This document shows positions 16,006 through 24,730 of a stretch of DNA of 64,000 bases, piece after piece. Position numbers and translations under genes: made by a program. Location of the stretch: assembly GCA_012719135.1 (NCBI GenBank), contig JAAYAW010000079.1, forward strand, positions 1 through 64,000. The letters are read 5' to 3'. The notes under the pieces were generated by a model. It ran no database searches. It had not been told where the DNA came from and worked only from the letters and a program-made list of their open reading frames with translations. Within the stretch, counting starts at the first letter, position 1. Every line of letters begins with the position of its first letter. The DNA is from Chloroflexota bacterium (GTDB lineage Bacteria; Chloroflexota; Anaerolineae; UBA1429).

Positions 16006-19000
16006 GTGAGCGCCGTCCACCGGGGCAGGTATCGGATGCGGGTGGTCATTGCCGCGGTCCTCGCGATCGCCCTGTTGGTGGCGCCGACGTTTGCTTCATC
16101 CGATGCGCCTTGCGTTGCCGCGCAGGCTCCATCCGGTGTGCGATACATCATCTCGCTTGAGACCACTGGCCTCGAACTGGCATCTCAGGACGAGGCCGCT
16201 GCGGCCAGAGGGGGTCCCCCGCTCGCCTACGACGCGCTCGCGGCCGACGTGATGGAGCGCGTTGCACAGATCCCCGGTGCCTCGGTTGAAACAAGGCTGG
16301 GAGGTTTGTTTGAGGGCCTCGTCGTGCGCATCGGCGCAGGAGATGAACAGGCACTGGCCAGCCTGTCCTCTCTACCCGGGGTTCGAGCGGTCTATCCCGA
16401 TGCCGAGTTCGGCCTTGCGATGGACCAAGCCCTTGAGGTGACAGGCGTGGACTTGGCGTGGGCCATGGTGGGAGGGAGCGCGAGCGCAGGCGCCGGCGTG
16501 CGCGTGGCACTCATCGACGGCGGCGTCGATCCGGCGCATCCGATGCTTTCGGCCCCAGACTGGGCGTTCCCCGCCGGCTATCCGCTCGGGTGGCCAGCGT
16601 ACGCCTCTCCCAAGGTGATCGCCGCCAGGGCGTACTTTCGTGCCGGGGACCCTCCCGCGCAAGGCGAGGGTACCCCGAGCCCCGGATCACTCAGCTCGGG
16701 ACACGGCACGCATATGGCTGCGGTCGTGGCGGGTATGCCCGTGACTGTCACGCTCGATGGCCAGGAGCGCTCGCTGGCCGGCGTGGCGCCTGGCGCCCGG
16801 TTGATGAACTATCGGGTGTTCTATCCCTCCGCCTCCGATGGATACGAGCGCGCCTATGCCGCGGAGATCATCCAGGCCATCGCCGATGCGGTTCAGGATG
16901 GCGCGAACGTCCTCTGCCTGGGCTGGAGCGGCGGCGCGGAGGAGCTTCCATATGCTTCGCCGGTGGCTGATGCCCTGCGCGCCGCGATGGATCTGGGGGT
17001 CATCGTCGTCGCGCCTGCCGGCAACGACGGACCAGGCCACGGTTCCGCGAGCCGTCTGCCGGGTGGTATCGAGGAGGTTATCACCGTCGGCGCCCAGGGC
17101 GTTTCCTACGGGCGAGCGCAGTTCGGCGCTTCTCTTGTCCAGGACACCCCGCTTGTGTCTCTCCAGGCGATCGCAGACGTCGCAGCTGGCGGCGATCCCT
17201 ACGGATGTGCCCCAGTGCCCGCCGGGAGCCTGAACGATGCGGCGGTGCTCATCCGCCGCGGCGCGTGCTCCTTTGCCGACAAGGCCTATCACGCCCAACA
17301 GGCCGGCGCTGCGATCTCGCTGATCATCAACGACGAGGACACGGTCACGGAGATGGGCTGCTCCGGCGCCTATTGCGCCCCGGGCACGATTACCATCCCG
17401 GTAGCCATGTTGCCCAGCGCGGCGGGGGAGCAACTGCTCACCTGGGCTCAGACGTTCGGTGCGATGCCTACGGTAATGCTGGGGGTCTCCGGACGCCTGC
17501 TATCCGGCAGTCCTGAGTTGCTGCCGGGCTTTTCCGCGCGCGGGCCCGCATTTGGACTCTATCTCAAGCCAGACTTGGTCGCCCCTGGGGCCGCGATTCT
17601 CTCGGCTGCGCCGACGGGAGGAACCGCAGGAGAGTATTCTGTGCTCAGCGGGACGAGCATCGCCGCGGCCCATGTTGCCGGAGCGGCCGCGGTGGTTCTC
17701 GGCACACATCCCGGGTGGCAGCAGCAGGAAGTAAAGGCCGCCCTGATGGGTACCGCCCGCAGGGGGGCAGCGGATGGCATCGACGAGCCGGCTGCGCGGC
17801 AGGGCGTGCTGGATTACGGCGCCGGTCTGCTGGATCTTCCTCGGGCACTCAGCCCGTCCCTCTTGATCGATCCCGCCAGCTTGTCGCTCGGGTCCCTCTC
17901 CGACTCAAACCCACGCGAGGTTCAGCTGCGGGTCCGCGATGTGCGTACGAGCGGCGAGACGCGTGAGTGGTCCATACAGACAGAGTTGACGGAGGGCCTG
18001 TCGTTGGTATCGCCGCAGTCGCTGAACACCCAGCCGGGTGAAGAGGCCCTCCTGGAACTGGCTTTCAGCATGGCGCCAGGGGCCGAGGCTAGCCTCAGTG
18101 CCGTGGTCACTCTGTCTGATGGGAGCGACTCCTATCGGCTGCCGGTGTGGGGCGCTGCGGAACCGCTTCCGGCTGGTGCCACGGTACTTCTGGTTGATAA
18201 CGACCTGGAGTTTAGCGGGGGAAGCGTCGATACGCGACCGTCGATTGAGGCGGTTCTCACACAACTCGGCGTGAGCTTTGCCGTGTGGGATTCGGATGCC
18301 CTGGCAGGTGCGGCACAGACTTGGCCGGATGCCGAGACCCTGCAGGGGTACGAAGCGATCATCTGGACGCTGGGTGAGAAGCTGCATCCGGATGGGACCT
18401 TTGCCGTCTCCACGCCGCCCACTTCCCGTGACGAGCAGGCGCTCATGAGCTACCTGGATTCCGGGGGGCGCCTGCTCGCCATGGGACAGAACGCCGCGGA
18501 GGCGCTGGACACGAACCCGGATCCGGATCCCGTCTGGGGTCGCTCGACGCTGTTCCATGCCTATCTGGGCTCCCACTGGTTGCAGGGCAACGTTTTTGGC
18601 ACGGCCTCGGCGCCGCCCGAGACAGTCGCCGTCACCGGGCTGCCAGGCACATTCATGCAGGGGGTGCTGCTGGACCTCGGCGCACTGGGAAGCGGAGCAG
18701 GAAACCAGCACAGCATCGATGAACTGGGGGCAGGCGGCGCCCCCTCAGCGGTAGATGACCGCGTGGTGCCTGTGGCGGCTGCTACGGGCTCGAAGACGCT
18801 CGGTGCGGGCTATGTGATGCTTGCCATATACAGCGATCCGACCCTGGAAGATCCAGACGTTGACATAACCTATCGTGCCGTGAACCAGTCCTTTGGTCTG
18901 GAGGGCATCAACGATCGCATCGAGGTCACACGCGCGCGGGATCTGCTTCGTCGGCAGCTGGATTGGCTCCTCGATGACCTGGACGTCACGGTGGCATCTG

Positions 19001-19623
19001 ACTTGGTGGGCGGTCCCTACGCCGTTACCTGCCTGGTCGCTGAGGCCGCGTCTTCGGTCGGCGCTTCTATCGTTTCAGAGCGTTGGCGGGTGGGTGAGGG
19101 AGCCAGCGCCGAGATCGTCGCAGCCGTCGGCGGTAAGGCTTGCGTAACCTTTACCGATGTGGGTGAGTATCCTGTGACTGTTGAGGTGCGAGATGCGCTG
19201 GGACATACGGCCCTGGGCGAGGGCGTGGTCCGCATCGTACCTGGCGGGGCCTCCGACCTGCGAGCCAGCCGGTCCGAAGCGTTGGCGGGCGATGAGATAG
19301 TCTACACCATCCGGGCCATGAACACCGGTCTGACCAGCATCGAGGGGCGCTTCTCCATGCCTCTTCCTGCCGGGGTAACGCACTTGAGCCACACCGGCGA
19401 GGGCGTGTCGTACATCGGCGGCGTGCTCGAGTGGCAAGGCGCGCTCGCCCCGGGCGCGACCCACACTGCGTCGCTGACCGTGCAGATCGGCGAGGGCCAT
19501 GAGCCGGGCGCGCTTATCCAGGCGGCGGCCACGTTCACCATGGAAGGAACGGCCTTTGTCCGGCGTGTCGCCACGGAGATTGGGGGATACCCTCTCTTGT
19601 TCCTGCCGGTGTTGCGGCGCTGA
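16006..19623 (+). CDS. Secreted subtilisin-like (S8) serine protease with PA domain and C-terminal repeats
   Basis: This 1205-residue secreted protease starts at a GTG with AGGAG 6 nt upstream. A signal peptide covers about residues 11-31 (VVIAAVLAIALLVAPTFA). An inhibitor-like propeptide runs to about residue 130. The catalytic triad is Asp171 (VALIDGG), His233 (SGHGTHMAAV) and Ser551 (LSGTSIAAAHVAG), with the oxyanion Asn near 340 (PAGNDG). A protease-associated (PA) domain is inserted at about 385-490. Downstream are a Fn3-like stalk, a GATase-like segment (VLLVDNDLEFSGG), and a DUF11-type repeat. The protein ends GGYPLLFLPVLRR. It probably degrades extracellular protein for nutrition. Confidence 0.92.
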   Translation: MSAVHRGRYRMRVVIAAVLAIALLVAPTFASSDAPCVAAQAPSGVRYIISLETTGLELASQDEAAAARGGPPLAYDALAADVMERVAQIPGASVETRLGGLFEGLVVRIGAGDEQALASLSSLPGVRAVYPDAEFGLAMDQALEVTGVDLAWAMVGGSASAGAGVRVALIDGGVDPAHPMLSAPDWAFPAGYPLGWPAYASPKVIAARAYFRAGDPPAQGEGTPSPGSLSSGHGTHMAAVVAGMPVTVTLDGQERSLAGVAPGARLMNYRVFYPSASDGYERAYAAEIIQAIADAVQDGANVLCLGWSGGAEELPYASPVADALRAAMDLGVIVVAPAGNDGPGHGSASRLPGGIEEVITVGAQGVSYGRAQFGASLVQDTPLVSLQAIADVAAGGDPYGCAPVPAGSLNDAAVLIRRGACSFADKAYHAQQAGAAISLIINDEDTVTEMGCSGAYCAPGTITIPVAMLPSAAGEQLLTWAQTFGAMPTVMLGVSGRLLSGSPELLPGFSARGPAFGLYLKPDLVAPGAAILSAAPTGGTAGEYSVLSGTSIAAAHVAGAAAVVLGTHPGWQQQEVKAALMGTARRGAADGIDEPAARQGVLDYGAGLLDLPRALSPSLLIDPASLSLGSLSDSNPREVQLRVRDVRTSGETREWSIQTELTEGLSLVSPQSLNTQPGEEALLELAFSMAPGAEASLSAVVTLSDGSDSYRLPVWGAAEPLPAGATVLLVDNDLEFSGGSVDTRPSIEAVLTQLGVSFAVWDSDALAGAAQTWPDAETLQGYEAIIWTLGEKLHPDGTFAVSTPPTSRDEQALMSYLDSGGRLLAMGQNAAEALDTNPDPDPVWGRSTLFHAYLGSHWLQGNVFGTASAPPETVAVTGLPGTFMQGVLLDLGALGSGAGNQHSIDELGAGGAPSAVDDRVVPVAAATGSKTLGAGYVMLAIYSDPTLEDPDVDITYRAVNQSFGLEGINDRIEVTRARDLLRRQLDWLLDDLDVTVASDLVGGPYAVTCLVAEAASSVGASIVSERWRVGEGASAEIVAAVGGKACVTFTDVGEYPVTVEVRDALGHTALGEGVVRIVPGGASDLRASRSEALAGDEIVYTIRAMNTGLTSIEGRFSMPLPAGVTHLSHTGEGVSYIGGVLEWQGALAPGATHTASLTVQIGEGHEPGALIQAAATFTMEGTAFVRRVATEIGGYPLLFLPVLRR

Positions 19624-19902
19624 AGACTCTGGGGCGTGCCCAACCTGAGCCGCCTCTGCCCGGGGGTGCTACCGGCGGCTAGGCCCGATGGCCTTTCCAC
19701 TGTGGACCGCGATCTCTTGGTTCCGAAGCGAAGGCGGTTGATGGCAGGCGTGCCGGAGTTCTCCAGTCTGGCCACTCGACCTCGCCGGCCACCTGGCTGC
19801 GCTGGATCACCGCCCCGTGTGCAGCGGCGCTACAGAGACGGGTGCGGGCTCGGCGTTCCGACGGGGCGTCAAAGCCATGGAGGAACTCCGTTTGGCCCGA
19901 AA
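19624..19902. other. Spacer between the subtilase and tmRNA terminator
   Basis: About 280 bases lie between the subtilase stop and the shared hairpin at 19903. Open frames on both strands here lack ribosome binding sites and recognisable motifs. I see nothing functional in it. Confidence 0.4.
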
Positions 19903-19937
19903 CGGATCAGGCCACCCATTGAGGGTGGCCTGATCCG
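19903..19937. terminator. Perfect hairpin between subtilase and tmRNA
   Basis: A 15-bp perfect stem (CGGATCAGGCCACCC and its complement) with a 5-nt loop lies 24 nt beyond the 3' end of the minus-strand tmRNA and 280 nt after the plus-strand subtilase. It probably terminates tmRNA transcription and may work in both directions. There is no strong T tract on either side. Confidence 0.65.
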
Positions 19938-19960
19938 TGCCTATGTGAAGCATCCGATAG

Positions 19961-20346
19961 TGGAGATGGCGGGAATCGAACCCGCGTCCAGAAAGTTCGC
20001 CCAGTAGCGTCTACAAGCATAGTCGCTTCAAGTATCTCGCGGCTCTGTCCTCAAGCGACGGACTTCAGAGGCCGCCAGCCGATTCATCTTTGGCCCGCAT
20101 TATCGGCATCAGCCGGCCGCATCCCGATTTAGTCGACGCCTGGCTCCTCCCTCTCGGGATAAGGAAAGGGACAGACGTGGCCGACTCTGTCGGCCAGTGG
20201 CATCACTCAGCCGTTGTTACGCGGCGAGAGCGAATGCCGGAGTTGTGCTTGTGTTGGCACTTGATTGTTTGCCCCTGATTAGCGAGGTTGAGGCACCTCG
20301 GCTTGCAGCTGCTGACCTGCCCTCCCTGTCGAGACCTTTCATCCCC
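19961..20346 (-). ncRNA. ssrA: Transfer-messenger RNA (tmRNA)
   Basis: This is a one-piece tmRNA of about 386 nt that rescues stalled ribosomes and tags their products. The 5' end GGGGATG pairs with CATCTCC at the 3' end to form a seven-pair acceptor stem with one G-U pair. The 3' part also contains GGGTTCGATTCCCGCC, a T-arm. The discriminator A is followed by CTA, so the CCA end must be added after transcription. The tag frame lies at 20217-20258 (minus), starts with resume codon GCC and reads ANTSTTPAFALAA, then TAA. The tag ends in the usual hydrophobic LAA degron. smpB, its protein partner, lies about 1.1 kb away. Confidence 0.93.
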
Positions 20347-20355
20347 GACACTCTC

Positions 20356-20384
20356 AGTATAGCACGAGCAGACGGGGCTCGCAA
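20356..20384 (-). promoter_or_regulatory. Predicted promoter of ssrA
   Basis: The minus strand has TTGCGA (4 of 6), a 17-nt spacer and TATACT (5 of 6). The -10 ends 9 nt before the first G of the tmRNA acceptor stem, a good spacing for direct initiation near the mature 5' end. Confidence 0.7.
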
Positions 20385-20440
20385 CCGGTGCGGACACGCG
20401 GGCCTCGTGGCGCCGCGTATCCCGCTGGCACAAAGGGCCG

Positions 20441-20469
20441 TTGCCCACCGCTCACCAGGAGGTTATAAT
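20441..20469 (+). promoter_or_regulatory. Predicted promoter of mtnP
   Basis: TTGCCC (4 of 6) is followed after 17 nt by a perfect TATAAT, 28 nt before the mtnP start codon. It is divergent from the ssrA promoter in the same 150-base region. Confidence 0.65.
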
Positions 20470-20497
20470 CGCAGTATCTGCCTGAGGGAGGGTCAGC

Positions 20498-21382
20498 ATG
20501 GGCTCTGTGCGCGTGGGGATCATCGGCGGGAGCGGTATGTATGCCATTGACGGGCTTTCAGAGATCGAGGCCTGTTGTCCGGACACGCCCTACGGGGCCC
20601 CGAGCGATGAGTTGATAACCGGCATGCTGCGGGGCGTACCCGTGGTCTTTCTGCCTCGTCACGGCCGCGGGCACGTTATCAGCCCCAGTGAGCTGCCATC
20701 ACAGGCCAATATCTGGGCGCTCAAGATGCTGGGAGTGACGCACATCATCTCGATCAGCGCCGTCGGCAGCCTGCAGCCCGGCATCGCGCCTCGAGACATC
20801 GTGCTTCCCGATCAGCTTATCGATCGCACCAAGGGCATGAGGCCTGCCTCGTTCTTTGGTGCTGGCCTGGTTGCCCACATCGCCTTTGCGGAGCCCTACT
20901 GCCGGGAACTACGGCGGGTTGTGTACGAGGTGACGCGCCAGGTCGTCGGCGATGGGGCCCACGATCGCGGCACCCTGGTGGTCATGGAGGGGCCTCAGTT
21001 CTCTACGAGGGCAGAGTCTCGCTTCTACCGGCAGATCGGAGGTGATCTGATCGGCATGACGGCGCTACCGGAGGCGAAACTGGCTCGTGAGGCTGGGATG
21101 TGCTACTGCACCCTGGCGATGGTCACGGATTATGACAGCTGGCATGAGAGCGAGGACGCGGTTACGGTGGATATGGTGGTGAGTAACCTGGCGGCGAATC
21201 TTGAACACGCTAGGGATATTGTGGCCACAGCCGTGCCTCGCATCGCCAGCGAACTCGCTTCGTGCTCCTGCCAGGATGCGCTGCGCAACGCGATCATAAC
21301 CAATCCGGAGGCGATCACGGGAGAGTGCAGGGAGATGCTGTGGCCGTTGATCGGTCCCTATCTGACACAAGAGGGTCAGTAG
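20498..21382 (+). CDS. mtnP: S-methyl-5'-thioadenosine phosphorylase
   Basis: This 294-residue enzyme of the nucleoside phosphorylase family cleaves methylthioadenosine to adenine and methylthioribose-1-phosphate in methionine salvage. Signatures are VGIIGGSGMYAIDGL at the N-terminus, VFLPRHGRGHVISPSELPSQANIWALK (phosphate and purine binding), a SAVGSLQPGIAPRDIVLPDQ loop and MEGPQFSTRAES. Tyr/Asp choice in the base pocket suggests MTAP rather than purine nucleoside phosphorylase (AMVTDYDSWHE near the C-terminus). The adenine it releases could feed apt at 13786-14310. It has its own promoter and a GGAGG site. Confidence 0.93.
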   Translation: MGSVRVGIIGGSGMYAIDGLSEIEACCPDTPYGAPSDELITGMLRGVPVVFLPRHGRGHVISPSELPSQANIWALKMLGVTHIISISAVGSLQPGIAPRDIVLPDQLIDRTKGMRPASFFGAGLVAHIAFAEPYCRELRRVVYEVTRQVVGDGAHDRGTLVVMEGPQFSTRAESRFYRQIGGDLIGMTALPEAKLAREAGMCYCTLAMVTDYDSWHESEDAVTVDMVVSNLAANLEHARDIVATAVPRIASELASCSCQDALRNAIITNPEAITGECREMLWPLIGPYLTQEGQ

Positions 21383-21419
21383 GCTGTAGCTGCTCCGTTG
21401 CTCGAACCGCAACGCACGG

Positions 21420-21914
21420 CTACTCGCGGATTCGTTCCTTGATCACGCGCTCCATCTCGCGTTCCGCGTCCCGGTCGCGCAGGCTTTCTCGCTTGTCGTA
21501 GCTTCGTTTGCCCTTGGCGAGGCCGATCTCGACCTTTGCACGGTTGTTCTTTAGATACAGCCGCGTGGGAACGACCGTGAAGCCTCTTTGCTCGACCTGA
21601 GCACGCATGCGCTGGATTTCCTTGCGGTGTAGCAGGAGCTTGCGATCGCGGAGGGGATCGTGATCCAGATAGCTGGCCTCGTCATATCCAGAGATGTGAG
21701 TGCCTACCAACCAAGCTTCACCATCACGGAAGGCCACATAGCTATCACGCAGATTCACGCGGCCCGCCCGGATCGACTTTATCTCAGAGCCGTGCAGAGC
21801 CAGCCCGGCCTCCACGGTTTCACTGATGGTGTAGTCGTGAAAGGCCTTGCGGTTCCGGCTGATGGTTCGATTGGGCCCTTGATCGGTGGCTTCTCTGTTC
21901 TTCTTGGCAGCCAT
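21420..21914 (-). CDS. smpB: SsrA-binding protein SmpB
   Basis: This 164-residue protein binds tmRNA and delivers it to stalled ribosomes. Clear SmpB motifs are NRKAFHDYTISETVEAGLAL, GSEIKSIRAGRVNLRDSYV, LLLHRKEI and AKVEIGLAKGKRSYDKRESL. It has a basic C-terminal tail (RDRDAEREMERVIKERIRE) that enters the mRNA channel. I chose ATG 21914 with an AGAGG 5 nt upstream. Longer frames add non-family residues. It starts 8 nt after ctpA and is likely co-transcribed with it. The tmRNA gene is close by on the same strand. Confidence 0.95.
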   Translation of the reverse strand: MAAKKNREATDQGPNRTISRNRKAFHDYTISETVEAGLALHGSEIKSIRAGRVNLRDSYVAFRDGEAWLVGTHISGYDEASYLDHDPLRDRKLLLHRKEIQRMRAQVEQRGFTVVPTRLYLKNNRAKVEIGLAKGKRSYDKRESLRDRDAEREMERVIKERIRE

Positions 21915-21922
21915 GAGAACCT

Positions 21923-23188
21923 CTACCGCCCCTGTTCCTGCAGGTAATCGACGGCGCGATCGAGTTGCGGGTCGCGGCCAGCGGCCGCGTCCTCGGGTGT
22001 GATCTCTACGACGATGTCCGGCGTCAGCCCGTCCCCGTCGAGAATGCGACCTCCGGGCAACACCCACTTGGCGATGGTAACCCTCAAGCTGGATCCGTCG
22101 GTCAATGTATGTGTGGACTGCACGGAGCCCTTGCCATAGGTGTTCGTTCCGACGAGCATACCGCGTCCGTGATACTGGATCGCTCCGGCGACGATCTCCG
22201 AAGCGCTGGCGCTTCCGCCGTTGACCAGGATCACCAGGGGGATCTCCGTAGCAAGGCCGTTGCGCACGACGTGATGGGACGCCTCCTCCTGGTCCCGCGG
22301 CCGCTCGGTGACGACAAGTGAATTCCTGGGCAGGAACTCGCTGGTGATGTCGATGGCCATATGGAGGTACCCACCCGGGTTGTTGCGCAGGTCCAGGATC
22401 AGGCCCGTCGGGTCCTCTCGAAGGATCTCTCGCAGCGCCGCTCGAACTTGGTCGAGCGCTACGGCGTTGAACTCGGTCAGCGAGATATATCCGATGCCTC
22501 CATCCAGCATTCGGCTCTCAACAATGGCGACCTCGATGCGTGCCCGGGTGACAGAGACGCTAAAGGGTTCCTCTAGGCTCTCTCGGCGGATCAGAAGCGT
22601 CACTTTTGTCCCTTCCGGGCCGCGAATGAGCGTTATGGCGTCCATGAGTTCCATACCCTCGATCGACTCCCCATCGACGGCGAGCACCTCATCGCCGGCC
22701 TGAATCCCAGCTCGTTCGGCGGGGCTGTTTGGCAGGGGCTGAACGATGGTCACCACGCCGTCGATGAGGTCAACTGTGGCGCCGATTCCCTCGAACGAGC
22801 CTTGCATGTCCTCTTCGATGATCGCAGCCTGTACAGGCTCGACAAACATCGTGTGGGCATCTCCCACGGCGGCAACCATGCCTGCAGCGGCGCCATAGGA
22901 CATCTCCCGCGGATCCAGCTGATCGGGCTCGACGAACTCGTCGGCAAGGATCGTCCGAATCTCATCGAGGATAGAGAAAGGATCGGTGTCCTCAACGCCG
23001 TCGCCGCCGGTTTCAGCGGTCGCTGCGGAGACGGTCGGCGCCTCGTTGGCCGAAGCGCTCGTCAGCCACATGGTCGCCATGCCCGCTGCAAACCCTATCC
23101 CAACAAGCATCGCGATCACCGCCAGCGTTACCATGACCTGGGCGCATGACGTGCGGGGCGATGCGGAGCCGTTCTGCTCTGTGTTCAT
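21923..23188 (-). CDS. ctpA: C-terminal processing peptidase, S41 family
   Basis: This 421-residue protease is anchored by one N-terminal membrane helix (about residues 18-40) and faces the outside. A PDZ domain (GSFEGIGATVDLIDGVVTIV to GDEVLAVDGESIEGM) is followed by the S41 core. The core has LILDLRNNPGGYLHMAIDI, the catalytic-serine region NGGSASASEIVAGAIQYHGRG, and the lysine region TYGKGSVQSTHTL. It removes C-terminal peptides from envelope proteins. The start at 23188 has a GAGG 7 nt upstream; a longer frame from 23251 reads into the promoter. It shares an operon with smpB. Confidence 0.93.
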   Translation of the reverse strand: MNTEQNGSASPRTSCAQVMVTLAVIAMLVGIGFAAGMATMWLTSASANEAPTVSAATAETGGDGVEDTDPFSILDEIRTILADEFVEPDQLDPREMSYGAAAGMVAAVGDAHTMFVEPVQAAIIEEDMQGSFEGIGATVDLIDGVVTIVQPLPNSPAERAGIQAGDEVLAVDGESIEGMELMDAITLIRGPEGTKVTLLIRRESLEEPFSVSVTRARIEVAIVESRMLDGGIGYISLTEFNAVALDQVRAALREILREDPTGLILDLRNNPGGYLHMAIDITSEFLPRNSLVVTERPRDQEEASHHVVRNGLATEIPLVILVNGGSASASEIVAGAIQYHGRGMLVGTNTYGKGSVQSTHTLTDGSSLRVTIAKWVLPGGRILDGDGLTPDIVVEITPEDAAAGRDPQLDRAVDYLQEQGR

Positions 23189-23239
23189 TCGGCGTCCTCT
23201 TGGCTTGAGCTGCCTGGCCGACCTCGACCAAACAGCCAG

Positions 23240-23268
23240 AGTATAGCACACAGCGATAGGGGCCCCAA
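23240..23268 (-). promoter_or_regulatory. Predicted promoter of ctpA-smpB
   Basis: The minus strand has TTGGGG (3 of 6), a 17-nt spacer and TATACT (5 of 6), located 52 nt before the ctpA start codon. Confidence 0.5.
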
Positions 23269-23360
23269 CGAACGACTGTGGCGCATGGGCGTCGTGTGAG
23301 GGAAACTCAAAGGAGGCGCGAAAACAGACGACTCACATCTGCGAGAGGGCGGTAGCGTCG

Positions 23361-24668
23361 CTAGCCGGCGGCGATCGATTCTCGCGCGCGCTTCTCCCGG
23401 CTGGGGCCAGCCGTCTCTGCGGCGAGCAGTCCAAACGATACGCCGGCAACCACAAAGAGCACGCCATTCAGCCACAGGGCAGAGCTGAAAGAGAAGCGGT
23501 CACTCACGGCGCCCAGCAGAATCGGACCCATGACCATACCGAGATCGCTGATGGTACGGTACACGCCCATCGTCAGGCCCCGACCCCCTGGGAGATCGAG
23601 GTCGGCCAAATAGGCTGCCGGCGCGGGGCCGCCGATGCCCGTCCCAAGGCCGAGAAGCAGGCTGCTCGCCATGAAATGCGCATAGTTGTGCCCGAGCGCG
23701 TAGCTGATGACCGCCAAGCCGCAGACAATACAACTCGGCACAATGGCCATCTTGCGGCCGTAGCGGTCGCAGAGCACGCCGGCTACGCTGATCGTGAGAA
23801 AGTTGACCACCGCGATGGCCGTAAAGGCATAGCCCAGCTTTTCGGGGCCTATGCCGAGCTTGGACTCCCCCAGTAGGGGTAGAACGGTGCTCTGTGTTCC
23901 TGATCGCGTGAAGAACACGGCGATCGATACCAGGCATACCAGAAGAAAGTTGCGGTCAGTGAGAAGTCCCAAGCCTTCGCGCCACCCTGCCGGTGACGTT
24001 GCCGCGACGCCCTTGCTGCGCGTGCCAGCAGAGGCGGCCAGGTCCTTGGTCTCAGGAACGGCAAAGAAAGCCCAGGCGGCGGAACACAAGGCCAGCGCAC
24101 CGTACACAAAGAACGGGACCTGATACCCGAACTGTTCACCCACCAGGCCTCCGATGATCGGGCCGACACTCACGCCCAGGAGCAGAGCACCCTGATAGGA
24201 GCTCATGGTGCGCCCTCTGTTGCTCGGCGTGCTGATGTCGGTGACAACGATCATTCCGGCGGTCATCTGAAGCGCCGATCCGAGCCCCTGTAGGAGACGA
24301 AAAGCCACCAGCTGTCCGAAACTGGAGGCCAGACCACTGAGGATCGCCGATACCGAAATGAGCAGAGGGCCACCGACAAGCAGGGCTCGTCGTCCAGCCC
24401 GCTCGGCCATCGTTCCGGCTGGGACGTTGACTGGGATCCGAGCGATGCCAAAGCTCGAGACGAGCAGGCCCACCATCGCAGCGCTCACGCCAAAAGAGCT
24501 GGCATAGAGCGGCAGTATCGGGCCCACCAGGCCAACGCCCAGCATGTTGATAAAGGTCGATACGAGCACCGGCGCGAGATACCGCCTGACTCGCGTCCGG
24601 GAGTCTATCAGATCCACTCGTTCTCTGCCCGCTTCCTGGCTAGGGCGGGGGGAACGCGTCTGGTTCAT
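23361..24668 (-). CDS. Major facilitator superfamily transporter (drug-efflux-like)
   Basis: This 435-residue protein has about twelve predicted membrane helices with an internal repeat. The motif A-like GTMAERAGRRALL (after helix 2) and a second copy CDRYGRKMAIVP (after helix 8) are the loop signatures of the MFS. The ligand is not identifiable. Similarity in layout is to multidrug or sugar efflux members (DHA1-like). The GGAAGG site and ATG at 24668 support the start. A perfect hairpin lies 16 nt before the start codon. Confidence 0.8.
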   Translation of the reverse strand: MNQTRSPRPSQEAGRERVDLIDSRTRVRRYLAPVLVSTFINMLGVGLVGPILPLYASSFGVSAAMVGLLVSSFGIARIPVNVPAGTMAERAGRRALLVGGPLLISVSAILSGLASSFGQLVAFRLLQGLGSALQMTAGMIVVTDISTPSNRGRTMSSYQGALLLGVSVGPIIGGLVGEQFGYQVPFFVYGALALCSAAWAFFAVPETKDLAASAGTRSKGVAATSPAGWREGLGLLTDRNFLLVCLVSIAVFFTRSGTQSTVLPLLGESKLGIGPEKLGYAFTAIAVVNFLTISVAGVLCDRYGRKMAIVPSCIVCGLAVISYALGHNYAHFMASSLLLGLGTGIGGPAPAAYLADLDLPGGRGLTMGVYRTISDLGMVMGPILLGAVSDRFSFSSALWLNGVLFVVAGVSFGLLAAETAGPSREKRARESIAAG

Positions 24669-24683
24669 GCGTATTCCTTCCCT

Positions 24684-24712
24684 CGGCGTGCGCCCAGAGC
24701 GGGCGCACGCCG
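24684..24712. terminator. Perfect inverted repeat between gatB and the MFS gene
   Basis: A 12-bp perfect stem (CGGCGTGCGCCC and its complement) with a 5-nt loop lies 19 nt after the gatB stop and 16 nt before the MFS start codon. It may terminate gatB transcription, although the downstream side is not T-rich. It could also mask the MFS ribosome binding region as a translational control element. Confidence 0.5.
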
Positions 24713-24730
24713 TCTCTCACCGGCCGGGCC

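Noticed and set aside
20203-20448. 81-residue minus-strand frame over the tmRNA
   Set aside because: The bases form the tmRNA and its promoter. The tag frame inside it is in a different phase.
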